From positions 1 through 5,701 of the forward strand of contig JAOUFX010000242.1 in assembly GCA_029857975.1 (NCBI GenBank): a stretch of DNA of 5,701 bases, in the 5' to 3' direction. Position numbers and translations under genes: made by a program. The DNA is from Deltaproteobacteria bacterium. GTDB lineage: Bacteria; Desulfobacterota; SM23-61. Positions 1-5,701 of the stretch are shown in pieces. The stretch's first letter is position 1; every line of letters starts with the position of its first letter. The notes beneath the pieces are model-generated. The model made no database searches. It worked only from the letters and a program-made list of their open reading frames with translations, and was not told the origin of the DNA.

Positions 1-1436
1 CCTCTGTTCCCGGTTTAACATCCGAAAAAAATCAACCCCAAGACCCGAAGTCCCTTTTGGATGAAGCATTAGAATTTTTTCAGGGTTCGCAGGATTTTTG
101 GGAAAAGGGCGATTTAAAAAACGCGATTGCCGCCCTTGATCAGGCCTATCGCCTCATCCTCCAGATCCATTCGGACGGCCATCAGGATTTAGAACGGGAA
201 AAGGAAAATATCCGTTTCATAATCTGTAAGCGGATGCTCGAAATTTATGCCTCCCAGCGCACGTCCGTAAACGGCCCGCAAAAAGCCATCCCGTTGACCA
301 TGAACCCATACGTTGAACGAGAAATCAAACGTTTCATGGGCCCGGAAAAAAAATTTTTCATGGAAGCCTACAAACGCTCGGGGAGATACCGCCCGGTGAT
401 CATCGAGGCCTTAGAAAAGGCCGGGTTTCCGAAAGAACTTTCGTGGCTTCCCCTCATCGAAAGCGGGTTCAAAGTTAATGCCTTCTCTTCAGCTCGTGCC
501 CTCGGCCTGTGGCAATTCATTCCTTCCACGGGCTATAAATTCGGTCTCCGGAGGGACCGGTGGCTCGATGAGCGGATGGATGTGCAAAAGTCCACCCGGG
601 CCGCGATTTCCTACCTTCAGGAGTTGCACAACATCTTCGGTGATTGGTACACCGTTCTAGCAGCCTACAACTGCGGAGAATCGCGGGTGCTCGAAGTGAT
701 CCGAACTCAAAAAATTAACTATCTGGACAATTTTTGGGATCTTTTCCAAAAACTCCCCCAGGAGACAGCCCGTTATGTTCCCCGATTTATGGCGGCTCTT
801 TTTATTATCGACAACCCGGAAAGATTCGGTTTCGATCTGGAGGAGCCCTATCCGCCCTTCCCTTATGAAGTAGTCAAAATTTCCAAACAAGTGTTCCTGA
901 AGGATGTGGCTAAAACCTTGGTCGTTTCACCAGAAAGCATTGAGATTTTAAACCCCGAACTGCGATTCAAGATCACCCCTGCAGGTCCTTATGACCTGAA
1001 AGTACCCATTGGAAAAGGCAATCTTCTTCTGGCCAAACTTGACGAAATTCCGATTTCCAAGTTTCGTCAGCAGTTTTACTCTTGGCACCGGGTTCAAGGG
1101 GGTGAATCCTTGTGGCAGCTGGCTAGCCGCTACCACACCAGCACCCAAGCCATTGCAGAGACTAACCGTATACGAGAAAAAGATTTCCTCAGGGTGGGGC
1201 AAAAGTTAAAAATACCTCTGGGAGAAAAAAGGGTCAGCAAAGATACAGAAACGGAGGCAGAAATCATTACTGCTGAGAATTCAGAACTTCGCCGCTACCG
1301 AGTGAAGAGAGGGGACTCGTTGTGGAAAATCGTCCAGCTTCACAAAACGAACATCCAAGAAATCATGCGCCTGAATAACCTCAAGAGCATCCTCCTCCAA
1401 ATCGGCCAGGAACTCCTAATCCCCCAAGGGAAATAA
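1..1436 (+). CDS. mltD: MltD-type membrane-bound lytic murein transglycosylase with two LysM domains (5' end outside window)
   Basis: This enzyme cleaves the MurNAc-GlcNAc bond of peptidoglycan, leaving 1,6-anhydro-MurNAc, and acts in the periplasm on the cell wall. The frame has no stop back to base 3, so the gene starts upstream and any signal peptide or lipobox is not visible. The TTG at 57 is only the first possible start inside the window. Numbered from that TTG, residues 1-70 are helical and TPR-like. Residues 84-250 form the SLT domain, with catalytic Glu135 in LPLIESGF, then ALGLWQFIPSTG (149-159) and AAYNCGESRV (202-211), followed by the ETARYVPRF segment (236-244) usual in MltD. Residues 270-318 resemble a degenerate LysM-like spacer. 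LysM domains lie at about 341-388 and 413-457; they bind glycan. All key residues are intact. The stop at 1434 is followed by no clear terminator. Family assignment is firm; the exact physiological role is inferred. Confidence 0.95.
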   Translation, partial: SVPGLTSEKNQPQDPKSLLDEALEFFQGSQDFWEKGDLKNAIAALDQAYRLILQIHSDGHQDLEREKENIRFIICKRMLEIYASQRTSVNGPQKAIPLTMNPYVEREIKRFMGPEKKFFMEAYKRSGRYRPVIIEALEKAGFPKELSWLPLIESGFKVNAFSSARALGLWQFIPSTGYKFGLRRDRWLDERMDVQKSTRAAISYLQELHNIFGDWYTVLAAYNCGESRVLEVIRTQKINYLDNFWDLFQKLPQETARYVPRFMAALFIIDNPERFGFDLEEPYPPFPYEVVKISKQVFLKDVAKTLVVSPESIEILNPELRFKITPAGPYDLKVPIGKGNLLLAKLDEIPISKFRQQFYSWHRVQGGESLWQLASRYHTSTQAIAETNRIREKDFLRVGQKLKIPLGEKRVSKDTETEAEIITAENSELRRYRVKRGDSLWKIVQLHKTNIQEIMRLNNLKSILLQIGQELLIPQGK

Positions 1437-1614
1437 TTGCAGTGTTGCGGGTCGGAGCATACTATGATAAAATAAAATATAATGATGGTTATCCCTCGGC
1501 ATCTCTAATCCCCTACAAGCAGAAAGGACGTTCCATCAGGCAACTTTGTTTTGTTCTCCTTCATTCACTTACCCTTTGCATCTAAACCTTTGAAGCGCTT
1601 TTACCCCTGGATTA
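1437..1614. other. Intergenic stretch after mltD with no recognisable content
   Basis: AT-rich sequence just after the transglycosylase stop (around 1463-1483) passes into mixed sequence. I see no gene, no rho-independent terminator (the only palindrome is the short AAGCGCTT at 1593-1600) and no convincing promoter. It may include unrecognisable flank of the transposase remnant that follows, whose frame is closed by a TGA at 1591. Confidence 0.5.
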
Positions 1615-1797
1615 TTTGAATGGACCTTTGTTCAAGTCTACGAGGAGCGGTTCGAAAGCCCGTACGGGTTCTGGCGGGCTTACCTCCAGAAGGTCATTGA
1701 CCGCCACCTGGAATGTGGCGACCTGCACCACGGCTTTACCCGGGTGAAGGGCCGGGATTGCCATCATGAATATCTTCTGGCCTTCTCCTGCAAGCGC
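1615..1797 (+). pseudogene. Remnant of an IS91-type transposase (zinc-binding N-terminal domain only)
   Basis: Translating from 1621 gives about 59 residues with the pattern of the N-terminal zinc-binding domain of IS91-like transposases. Visible pieces are WTFVQVYEERF, then PYGFWRAYLQKVI, then LECGDLHHGFTRVKG, then CHHEYLLAFSCKR. In intact relatives (from family knowledge) this is preceded by a short leader, continues into an FCPSCH zinc motif, and is followed by the catalytic Y2/HUH part. Here the frame is stopped by TGA at 1591 upstream. After CKR it runs into an unrelated proline-rich tail ending at TAG 1870. One expected zinc cysteine is also changed: KGRDC where KCxDC is usual. No start codon with a ribosome site is visible. 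I read it as a dead fragment broken at both ends, not an expressed small protein. No IS ends (ori/ter) could be recognised. Confidence 0.75.
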
Positions 1798-1882
1798 CCC
1801 CTCTCCACCTCTAACCCGAAAATCCCCCCAATCCCGGCTGAAACGGCCCCGAACAAACCCAAGATCTTGTAGGCAATTTCCC

Positions 1883-1911
1883 TTGACGCACAATTGCTTT
1901 CCCAGTATACT
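1883..1911 (+). promoter_or_regulatory. Sigma-70-type promoter, probably for the TAXI-TRAP genes
   Basis: TTGACG (1883-1888) and TATACT (1906-1911) each match the -35/-10 consensus at 5 of 6 positions and are separated by exactly 17 bases, the optimal spacing. Transcription would begin near 1918 and run rightward. The next substantial gene in that direction is the TAXI binding protein at 2312, giving a leader of roughly 390 bases. The match is seen directly; activity and target are inferred. Confidence 0.6.
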
Positions 1912-2296
1912 CCCCCTACCCAAAAACGAGTTCTTATCAAACAAAATGGATTCCCCACCTTATTTGTAGAGAGGGTCATGTACGGCAAAAAGCATAAGCC
2001 CATCGAATTTTTCTAATGCTATTAACGGGGGGATCTGCTGCGATATACAATGCGGGTCAAAAATATTCGGAGAAGAGATGGGAATAAATGGATCCATCGG
2101 GTGAAATAAGCTTGGATGATCGGCTGGAGATAGACCCATGAACTTGCCGCAGAAGGTCGAAGAATGAAAGGAAAAAGAGAACGGCCTTTTCGAAACTCCA
2201 ATGGAGGGAAAATTTTTAGCCCGGCAAGGGGTTGAAGATTAGAAAATATACTTTTCTGGGAAGGAGATTTTTACCCTTCCCCAAGGAAATAAAACC
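1912..2296 (+). other. Long leader or intergenic stretch upstream of the TAXI binding protein gene
   Basis: No supported gene lies here. Only tiny open frames occur: 1978-2016 (12 codons), 2138-2167 (9 codons) and 2164-2235 (23 codons). None has recognisable similarity or a persuasive ribosome site. If the promoter at 1883-1911 is used, most of this is an untranslated mRNA leader. I do not recognise a known riboswitch. The only clear structure is the short hairpin near its 3' end, listed separately. Confidence 0.4.
2258..2281 (+). promoter_or_regulatory. Small hairpin just upstream of the TAXI gene ribosome site
   Basis: GGGAAGG (2258-2264) pairs perfectly with CCTTCCC (2275-2281) around a 10-base, T-rich loop. 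The stem ends 15 bases before the Shine-Dalgarno sequence, so it would leave that site exposed. It could protect a processed 5' end or influence translation. It could also be chance, because both arms are low-complexity purine/pyrimidine runs. No T-run follows, so it is not an attenuator of the usual kind. Confidence 0.35.
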
Positions 2297-2305
2297 AAAG
2301 GAGGT
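2297..2305 (+). promoter_or_regulatory. Very strong ribosome binding site for the TAXI binding protein gene
   Basis: AAAGGAGGT closely matches the complement of the 16S rRNA 3' end and lies 6 bases before the ATG at 2312. This fixes the start codon and predicts high translation, as expected for a periplasmic binding protein needed in excess over its permease. Confidence 0.85.
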
Positions 2306-2311
2306 TGCCAA

Positions 2312-3472
2312 ATGAACAGAAGAAAAATGTTAACCGCGATTGGATTCATCGGCTTGTTTTTATTGCTGAGAACAAATTCTTTTGCCGCCCAGAAGGTGCC
2401 GTCGAAGCCCGATTTGATAAGGTGGGCTAATTACGATATCGGGGCATCGAGTTACCTGCAAGGGGCTGCCCTGGCGGAAGGGATTCTTAAAAAATTTGGG
2501 ATCAAGGTGAGAACCTTACCTCTGGGGAATGGAATTGGCAGGATAATGGCGGTGCGAACGGGCACCAGCGATTTTCTCTTTACCGCTTCCGATGCCGTTT
2601 ACGCCCGGAAAGGGATCGATGACTTTGCGGTGCGCGAATGGGGGCCGCAGTCCATGCGAACGGTATGGATGGTCAAGAGAAAATCCACCTTTGCCTTGGC
2701 CACCCGGGCTGACAGCGGCATTAAAAAATTGCAGGATCTGCAAGGCCGCCGGGTGGCTTATATCGTCGGTTCCCCTTCCCTGAACGCCGCCGTCGAGGGG
2801 GCCCTGGCCCTGATTGGGCTTACCTGGAAGGATGTCATAAAGGTTGATTACCCCTCACTCACCTCAGGATATAAGTCGGTTAAAGACGGCAAAACCGACG
2901 CGGTGGCCTTTAATAGCACCTCGCCGGTTGCGTATGAGATGGAAGCCAGCCCGGGTGGAATTTATTGGATTCCCTATCCCAAGTATGAGGAAAATCCGGC
3001 GGGATGGAAAAAATTTACTGAAATCTACCCGGGGACATTTCCCGATTTGGTCAGCAAGGGAGCCGGTCTTTCCCCGCAGAAGCCGGTCTACACGGCCAAC
3101 TTTCCTTTCCCCAATATCTTCACCTACGATCGGGTCAACGAAGATCTGGTCTACTGGCAGGTAAAAGCGATCGTGGAATCCTTCGATTTGTATAAAAATT
3201 CCACCCCCGATATGCCTTCTTGGAGTTTAAAAGAATGTCTTTCTTTACCCCTCGCGTGGGGTCCTTGGCACAACGGCGCGGTCAAGTATTTCAAGGAAAT
3301 AGGCGTATGGACAAAAGAGATGCAAGAGGCCCAGGATAAGCTGCTGGCCATCGATCAAAAACACAAAGAGGTTTGGGAAGAAACCTTGGAGAAGTCGGTA
3401 GAAAAAGGAATCGCCGGAAAGGATTTTAGAAAATTTTGGCTGGAAAGACGATCCACAGCAGGGCTGCCATAG
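2312..3472 (+). CDS. TAXI-family TRAP transporter periplasmic solute-binding protein
   Basis: This is the extracytoplasmic receptor of a TRAP transporter: it captures a solute in the periplasm and hands it to the permease encoded next. The 386-residue product starts with a Sec signal peptide (basic MNRRK, hydrophobic core 6-19, likely cleavage near SFA-AQ at residues 25/26). TAXI features seen are the N-terminal segment with YDIGASSYLQGAALAEGI (41-58), a turn with LPLGNGIGRIMAVRTGTSDF (69-88), SGIKKLQDLQGRRVAY (135-150) with GSPSLNAAVEGAL, DGKTDAVAFN (192-201), and WHNGAVKYFKEIGVW (319-333), equivalent to the usual LHpGA.kYYrE segment. The chain exceeds the roughly 320 residues of common TAXI receptors, mainly through a charged helical tail (about 334-386). 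Known TAXI receptors bind organic acids such as 2-oxoglutarate or glutamate; the ligand here is unknown. The start is set by the strong Shine-Dalgarno at 2297. The permease gene follows 139 bases after the stop. Confidence 0.92.
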   Translation: MNRRKMLTAIGFIGLFLLLRTNSFAAQKVPSKPDLIRWANYDIGASSYLQGAALAEGILKKFGIKVRTLPLGNGIGRIMAVRTGTSDFLFTASDAVYARKGIDDFAVREWGPQSMRTVWMVKRKSTFALATRADSGIKKLQDLQGRRVAYIVGSPSLNAAVEGALALIGLTWKDVIKVDYPSLTSGYKSVKDGKTDAVAFNSTSPVAYEMEASPGGIYWIPYPKYEENPAGWKKFTEIYPGTFPDLVSKGAGLSPQKPVYTANFPFPNIFTYDRVNEDLVYWQVKAIVESFDLYKNSTPDMPSWSLKECLSLPLAWGPWHNGAVKYFKEIGVWTKEMQEAQDKLLAIDQKHKEVWEETLEKSVEKGIAGKDFRKFWLERRSTAGLP

Positions 3473-3489
3473 TTCTATAGATTCCGCCG

Positions 3490-3533
3490 CTACAGCCCAC
3501 CCGGGATTAAGAGGGCGTTTGGGCGGGCTGTAG
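3490..3533 (+). promoter_or_regulatory. Large hairpin between binding protein and permease genes
   Basis: CTACAGCCCACCC (3490-3502) pairs with GGGCGGGCTGTAG (3521-3533), 12 of 13 positions with one internal A-C mismatch, around an 18-base loop. It begins 17 bases after the binding protein stop codon. No T-run follows, so it is not a standard rho-independent terminator. The likely role, by analogy with hairpins after other binding protein genes, is to protect the 3' end of the upstream message or partly reduce readthrough, so that receptor exceeds permease. It could also be a copy of a dispersed palindromic repeat. Confidence 0.6.
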
Positions 3534-3548
3534 CCTGTTGGCGATCGT

Positions 3549-3573
3549 CGCCGTGGTTAGATCACCCACGGCG
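3549..3573 (+). promoter_or_regulatory. Second intercistronic hairpin upstream of the permease gene
   Basis: CGCCGTGG (3549-3556) and CCACGGCG (3566-3573) form a perfect GC-rich 8-bp stem with a 9-base loop. It lies 15 bases after the first hairpin and 27 bases before the permease Shine-Dalgarno. No T-run follows. With the first hairpin it makes a tandem pair that could act as an mRNA stabiliser or partial transcription barrier; this function is inferred. Confidence 0.5.
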
Positions 3574-3600
3574 GGACGTGGGAAAGTCCATGCACCGGAT

Positions 3601-3609
3601 AGGGAAAGG
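3601..3609 (+). promoter_or_regulatory. Ribosome binding site of the permease gene
   Basis: The sequence AGGGAAAGG lies before the ATG at 3612. AGGG ends 7 bases before the start, a workable spacing. It is clearly weaker than the site of the binding protein gene, consistent with lower permease synthesis. It supports the ATG at 3612 as the start. Confidence 0.6.
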
Positions 3610-3611
3610 TT

Positions 3612-5555
3612 ATGGCTGAAACCCCGACGAAAGAAACAGAGAAGCCGAGGTCATCGAAGTTTCGGACCCCCGGCCCCTTTTGGAAATGGGTCCTTCTCTC
3701 CTTTACCATGGCTGGATTAATTCTGGCGATTTTGCAGATCTTTCTCATAAAGCCGATTCTCGAAAACGCTTATTTCTACTGGCTTCTGGCACTGTTTTTA
3801 TCCCCCGTTTTTATCTTTTTTCCCGGTAGAAAGGGGGAAACGACCCTTAAGGTGCCCATTTATGATGTGGTATTTTTTTTCCTCACGGTGGGCTTCTCGG
3901 GCTACCTCGCTTATCATGCCTGGGATATCACCCATGAAGGCTGGGCATTCATGGCGCCGTTCCATGTCAATGTTCTCTCCGTCGGTCTATGCCTGCTCAT
4001 CCTGGAGGCAGTCCGGCGCGCGGGGGGGCGGACGTTGTTCATCTTTACCGGGATCTTCGCCCTCTATCCGATCTTTGCTTCCGTCATGCCGGGCCTGCTT
4101 GAAGGAAACGCCCTGCCTTTTTGGAATGTTGCCCGGTATCACATATTGAGCACGGAGAGCGTCATTGGCATTCCCATCCAGGTCGTCGCCACCCTTATCA
4201 TCGGTTTCATGGTGTTCGGGGAAGCTTTGACGGCCTCCGGAGGGGGAAAATTCTTCCTCGATTTCGCCTTTGCCCTGTTGGGCAGCAAACAGGGGGGACC
4301 GGCTAAAGTTTCCATCATATCGAGTGGGCTTTTTGGCACGCTGTCCGGAAGCGTAATTTCCAATATTATCACCACCGGCTCAGCCACGATCCCGACGATG
4401 AAGCGATCGGGTTACCCTCCCCACTATGCCGCTGCAGTGGAGGCCTGTGCCTCAACCGGTGGTTGTATCATGCCGCCGGTCATGGGGGCGGTCGCTTTTG
4501 TAATGGCCTCCTTTTTAGGAGTAGCGTATATCGAGGTGGCCAAAGCCGCCGCGATTCCTGCGGTTCTTTATTACCTGGGATTGTTCCTCCAAGTCGACTT
4601 TTATGCGCGAAAGGTAAACCTCCCCGGCCTGCCTAAAGCGGAGCTTCCCCAACTCCTACCGGTCCTGAAAAACGGGATTCTCTACCCATTGGCTTTTATT
4701 GTTTTAATCTACTTGCTTTTCTTGCGGCGGGAGGCTCAAGCGCCGTTCTATGCCAGCTTGACCTTGTTGGGAATCGCCATGTTGAGGAAGAGCACCCGGC
4801 TGTATTGGAAAGACTATATCCAGTTTCTGAAAAATGTGGGCTTGGTCTTATCGGAATTGGTGGCGATCCTTGCCGCTTGCGGCTTTATTATCGGTGCCTT
4901 TTCCGTTACGGGCGTGGGAGCTTCTTTTTCTCGCGAGATCGTTCAGTTAGCTGGTGATAATGCTGCCCTCATGCTCATCTTCGCAGCGCTGGCGAGTTTC
5001 ATCCTCGGCATGGGCATGACCGTTACCGCTTGCTACATCTTCTTAGCGATCATACTGGCTCCAGCTTTGGCTAAGGTCGGGACATTTCAGGTCATGGCCA
5101 TCCACCTGTTTGTCTTGTATTGGGGTGTTATTTCCTTTATTACCCCTCCAGTTGCCCTGGGCAGTTATACCGCGGCTGGAATTGCGGGCGCGAATTTTAT
5201 GAAGACCGGTATTACTTCCATGCGTCTGGGGTTTGTCACCTACATAGTCCCTTTCTTTTTCATCTACTCGCCTGCCTTAATCATGCAGGGAGAGTTGGGG
5301 GAAATTCTTTACCGCTCCTTTACGGCGGTTTTGGGAATTTTCCTCTTGGCCGCAGGTTTAGAGGGGTATTTGATCAAGATAGGAAGACTGGGTTGGATGG
5401 AAAGGGTTCTAATCTGCACGCTGGGATTTTTGGTGGCTATGCCTCATCTGCTGAGCGATATCATCGCGGCCATGGCGGCAGGGGGGGTGGTGATCTTCCT
5501 GTTCTTAAGGAAGAGGAGATCTAAAAAAGTTGAGTGGACAACCATTAGCAAGTGA
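3612..5555 (+). CDS. TRAP transporter fused permease (DctQ-like plus DctM-like), TAXI type
   Basis: This is the inner-membrane part of a TAXI-TRAP importer, moving the solute delivered by the upstream receptor into the cytoplasm, driven by a sodium or proton gradient. The 647 residues match the usual size of fused 4TM/12TM TRAP permeases. After a charged cytosolic N-terminus (1-24), hydrophobic segments at about 25-46, 54-70, 84-103 and 118-133 correspond to the small DctQ-like part. The DctM-like part begins near 138. Signature regions are GLFGTLSGSVISNIITTGSA (239-258), TMKRSGYPP (262-270), EACASTGGCIMPPVMGAVAF (277-296), AIPAVLYYLGLFLQVDF (314-330), GMGMTVTACYIFLAIILAPA (466-485) and FITPPVALGSYTAAGIAGAN (509-528). 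These are the two repeated hairpin regions that form the transport core. The C-terminal 560-633 adds further hydrophobic segments, as in other TAXI permeases. No truncation or frameshift is seen. Which ion and substrate are used cannot be told. Confidence 0.95.
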   Translation: MAETPTKETEKPRSSKFRTPGPFWKWVLLSFTMAGLILAILQIFLIKPILENAYFYWLLALFLSPVFIFFPGRKGETTLKVPIYDVVFFFLTVGFSGYLAYHAWDITHEGWAFMAPFHVNVLSVGLCLLILEAVRRAGGRTLFIFTGIFALYPIFASVMPGLLEGNALPFWNVARYHILSTESVIGIPIQVVATLIIGFMVFGEALTASGGGKFFLDFAFALLGSKQGGPAKVSIISSGLFGTLSGSVISNIITTGSATIPTMKRSGYPPHYAAAVEACASTGGCIMPPVMGAVAFVMASFLGVAYIEVAKAAAIPAVLYYLGLFLQVDFYARKVNLPGLPKAELPQLLPVLKNGILYPLAFIVLIYLLFLRREAQAPFYASLTLLGIAMLRKSTRLYWKDYIQFLKNVGLVLSELVAILAACGFIIGAFSVTGVGASFSREIVQLAGDNAALMLIFAALASFILGMGMTVTACYIFLAIILAPALAKVGTFQVMAIHLFVLYWGVISFITPPVALGSYTAAGIAGANFMKTGITSMRLGFVTYIVPFFFIYSPALIMQGELGEILYRSFTAVLGIFLLAAGLEGYLIKIGRLGWMERVLICTLGFLVAMPHLLSDIIAAMAAGGVVIFLFLRKRRSKKVEWTTISK

Positions 5556-5589
5556 GGACTTTTCCCTTCCGATTCGGGATCCGGTTAGA

Positions 5590-5619
5590 TCCTGGATCAA
5601 TGAGGGGAATGATCCAGGA
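5590..5619 (+). terminator. Perfect inverted repeat after the permease gene, possible transcription end
   Basis: TCCTGGATCA (5590-5599) and TGATCCAGGA (5610-5619) are a perfect 10-bp stem with a 10-base loop, 34 bases after the permease stop. Position suggests the end of the TRAP transcript. However, the bases after the stem are GGGAGCGG, with no T-run, so it is not a classic intrinsic terminator. Alternatives are a rho-dependent end with a protective stem, a bidirectional structure, or a protein binding site for a downstream gene. Confidence 0.4.
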
Positions 5620-5701
5620 GGGAGCGGTTGTAGCGACCTCCGGAAATACCCTAATCGCTTACATAGAAATGTCAAAAAAAATCGGGTCGTGTTCCTATGG
5701 G

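Noticed and set aside
57..59. TTG as the true start of the transglycosylase
   Set aside because: The same frame is open to the left edge of the window, no ribosome site precedes the TTG, and an envelope enzyme of this family should have an export signal, which is absent. The gene is cut by the window edge.
1438..1466. Possible promoter after mltD (TTGCAG, 17 bases, TACTAT)
   Set aside because: The -35 matches only 3 of 6 and the -10 only 4 of 6 positions, and no gene lies directly downstream; AT-richness alone explains it.
1659..1668. CCCGTACGGG palindrome as an element end or operator
   Set aside because: It lies within the coding part of the transposase remnant and arises from the Pro-Tyr-Gly codons, so there is no reason to read it as a site.
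1612..1944. 110-codon open frame on the minus strand
   Set aside because: It runs antisense to the transposase remnant, has no recognisable similarity, and its composition is that of a shadow frame.
1764..2003. 79-codon open frame on the minus strand with glycine-rich sequence
   Set aside because: It overlaps the other minus-strand frame and the remnant, shows no family features, and would be transcribed against the likely promoter at 1883.
1978..2016. 12-codon open frame (MYGKKHKPIEFF) downstream of the promoter
   Set aside because: GAGAGG lies only 2 bases before the ATG, too close for good initiation, and so short a frame carries no statistical weight.
2138..2235. Two tiny open frames (9 and 23 codons) joined by an ATGA overlap in the TAXI leader
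   Set aside because: The overlap is suggestive of translational coupling, but both frames are too short, have no recognisable similarity and could easily arise by chance; conservation in relatives would be needed.
2221..2237. Possible sigma-54 promoter (CCGGCAAGGGGTTGAA)
   Set aside because: The -24 GG is present but the invariant GC expected at -12 is AA at the correct spacing.
5120..5524. 134-codon open frame within the permease gene in another frame
   Set aside because: It lies wholly inside the well-supported permease coding sequence and its translation lacks any family pattern.

Overview
The window looks like ordinary chromosomal DNA from a Gram-negative bacterium, most likely a deltaproteobacterium (Desulfobacterota) or relative. 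That placement is an inference. It rests on the long MltD-type transglycosylase with a helical N-terminal region, the TAXI-type TRAP transporter with a fused permease, mid-range base composition, and strong Shine-Dalgarno sites. No lineage marker such as rRNA is present.

Layout, left to right, with all real genes on the + strand. (1) Positions 1-1436 hold a peptidoglycan lytic transglycosylase of MltD type with two C-terminal LysM domains. Its reading frame is open to the left edge, so its true start lies outside the window. (2) Positions 1437-2311 are an 875-base stretch without an intact gene. It contains a decayed fragment of an IS91-type transposase (zinc-binding N-terminal domain only, about 1615-1797). 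Next comes a good sigma-70-like promoter (1883-1911) pointing at the next gene, then a leader of roughly 390 bases ending in a small hairpin and a near-perfect Shine-Dalgarno. (3) Positions 2312-3472 encode a TAXI-family periplasmic solute-binding protein. (4) Positions 3473-3611 are an intercistronic gap with two consecutive hairpins. (5) Positions 3612-5555 encode the fused TRAP permease (DctQ-like plus DctM-like parts in one chain). (6) A perfect 10-bp inverted repeat follows at 5590-5619, and nothing recognisable follows it to the right edge.

The binding protein and permease together make a complete TAXI-TRAP importer, a secondary transporter that uses an ion gradient to take up an organic acid or similar solute caught in the periplasm. 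The substrate cannot be read from the sequence. The transglycosylase is a separate cell-wall gene, and nothing links it functionally to the transporter.

I do not see an undescribed system here. The points most worth a second look are the unannotated IS91-type remnant, the promoter just beyond it, the paired hairpins between the binding protein and permease genes, and the C-terminal extension of the binding protein.
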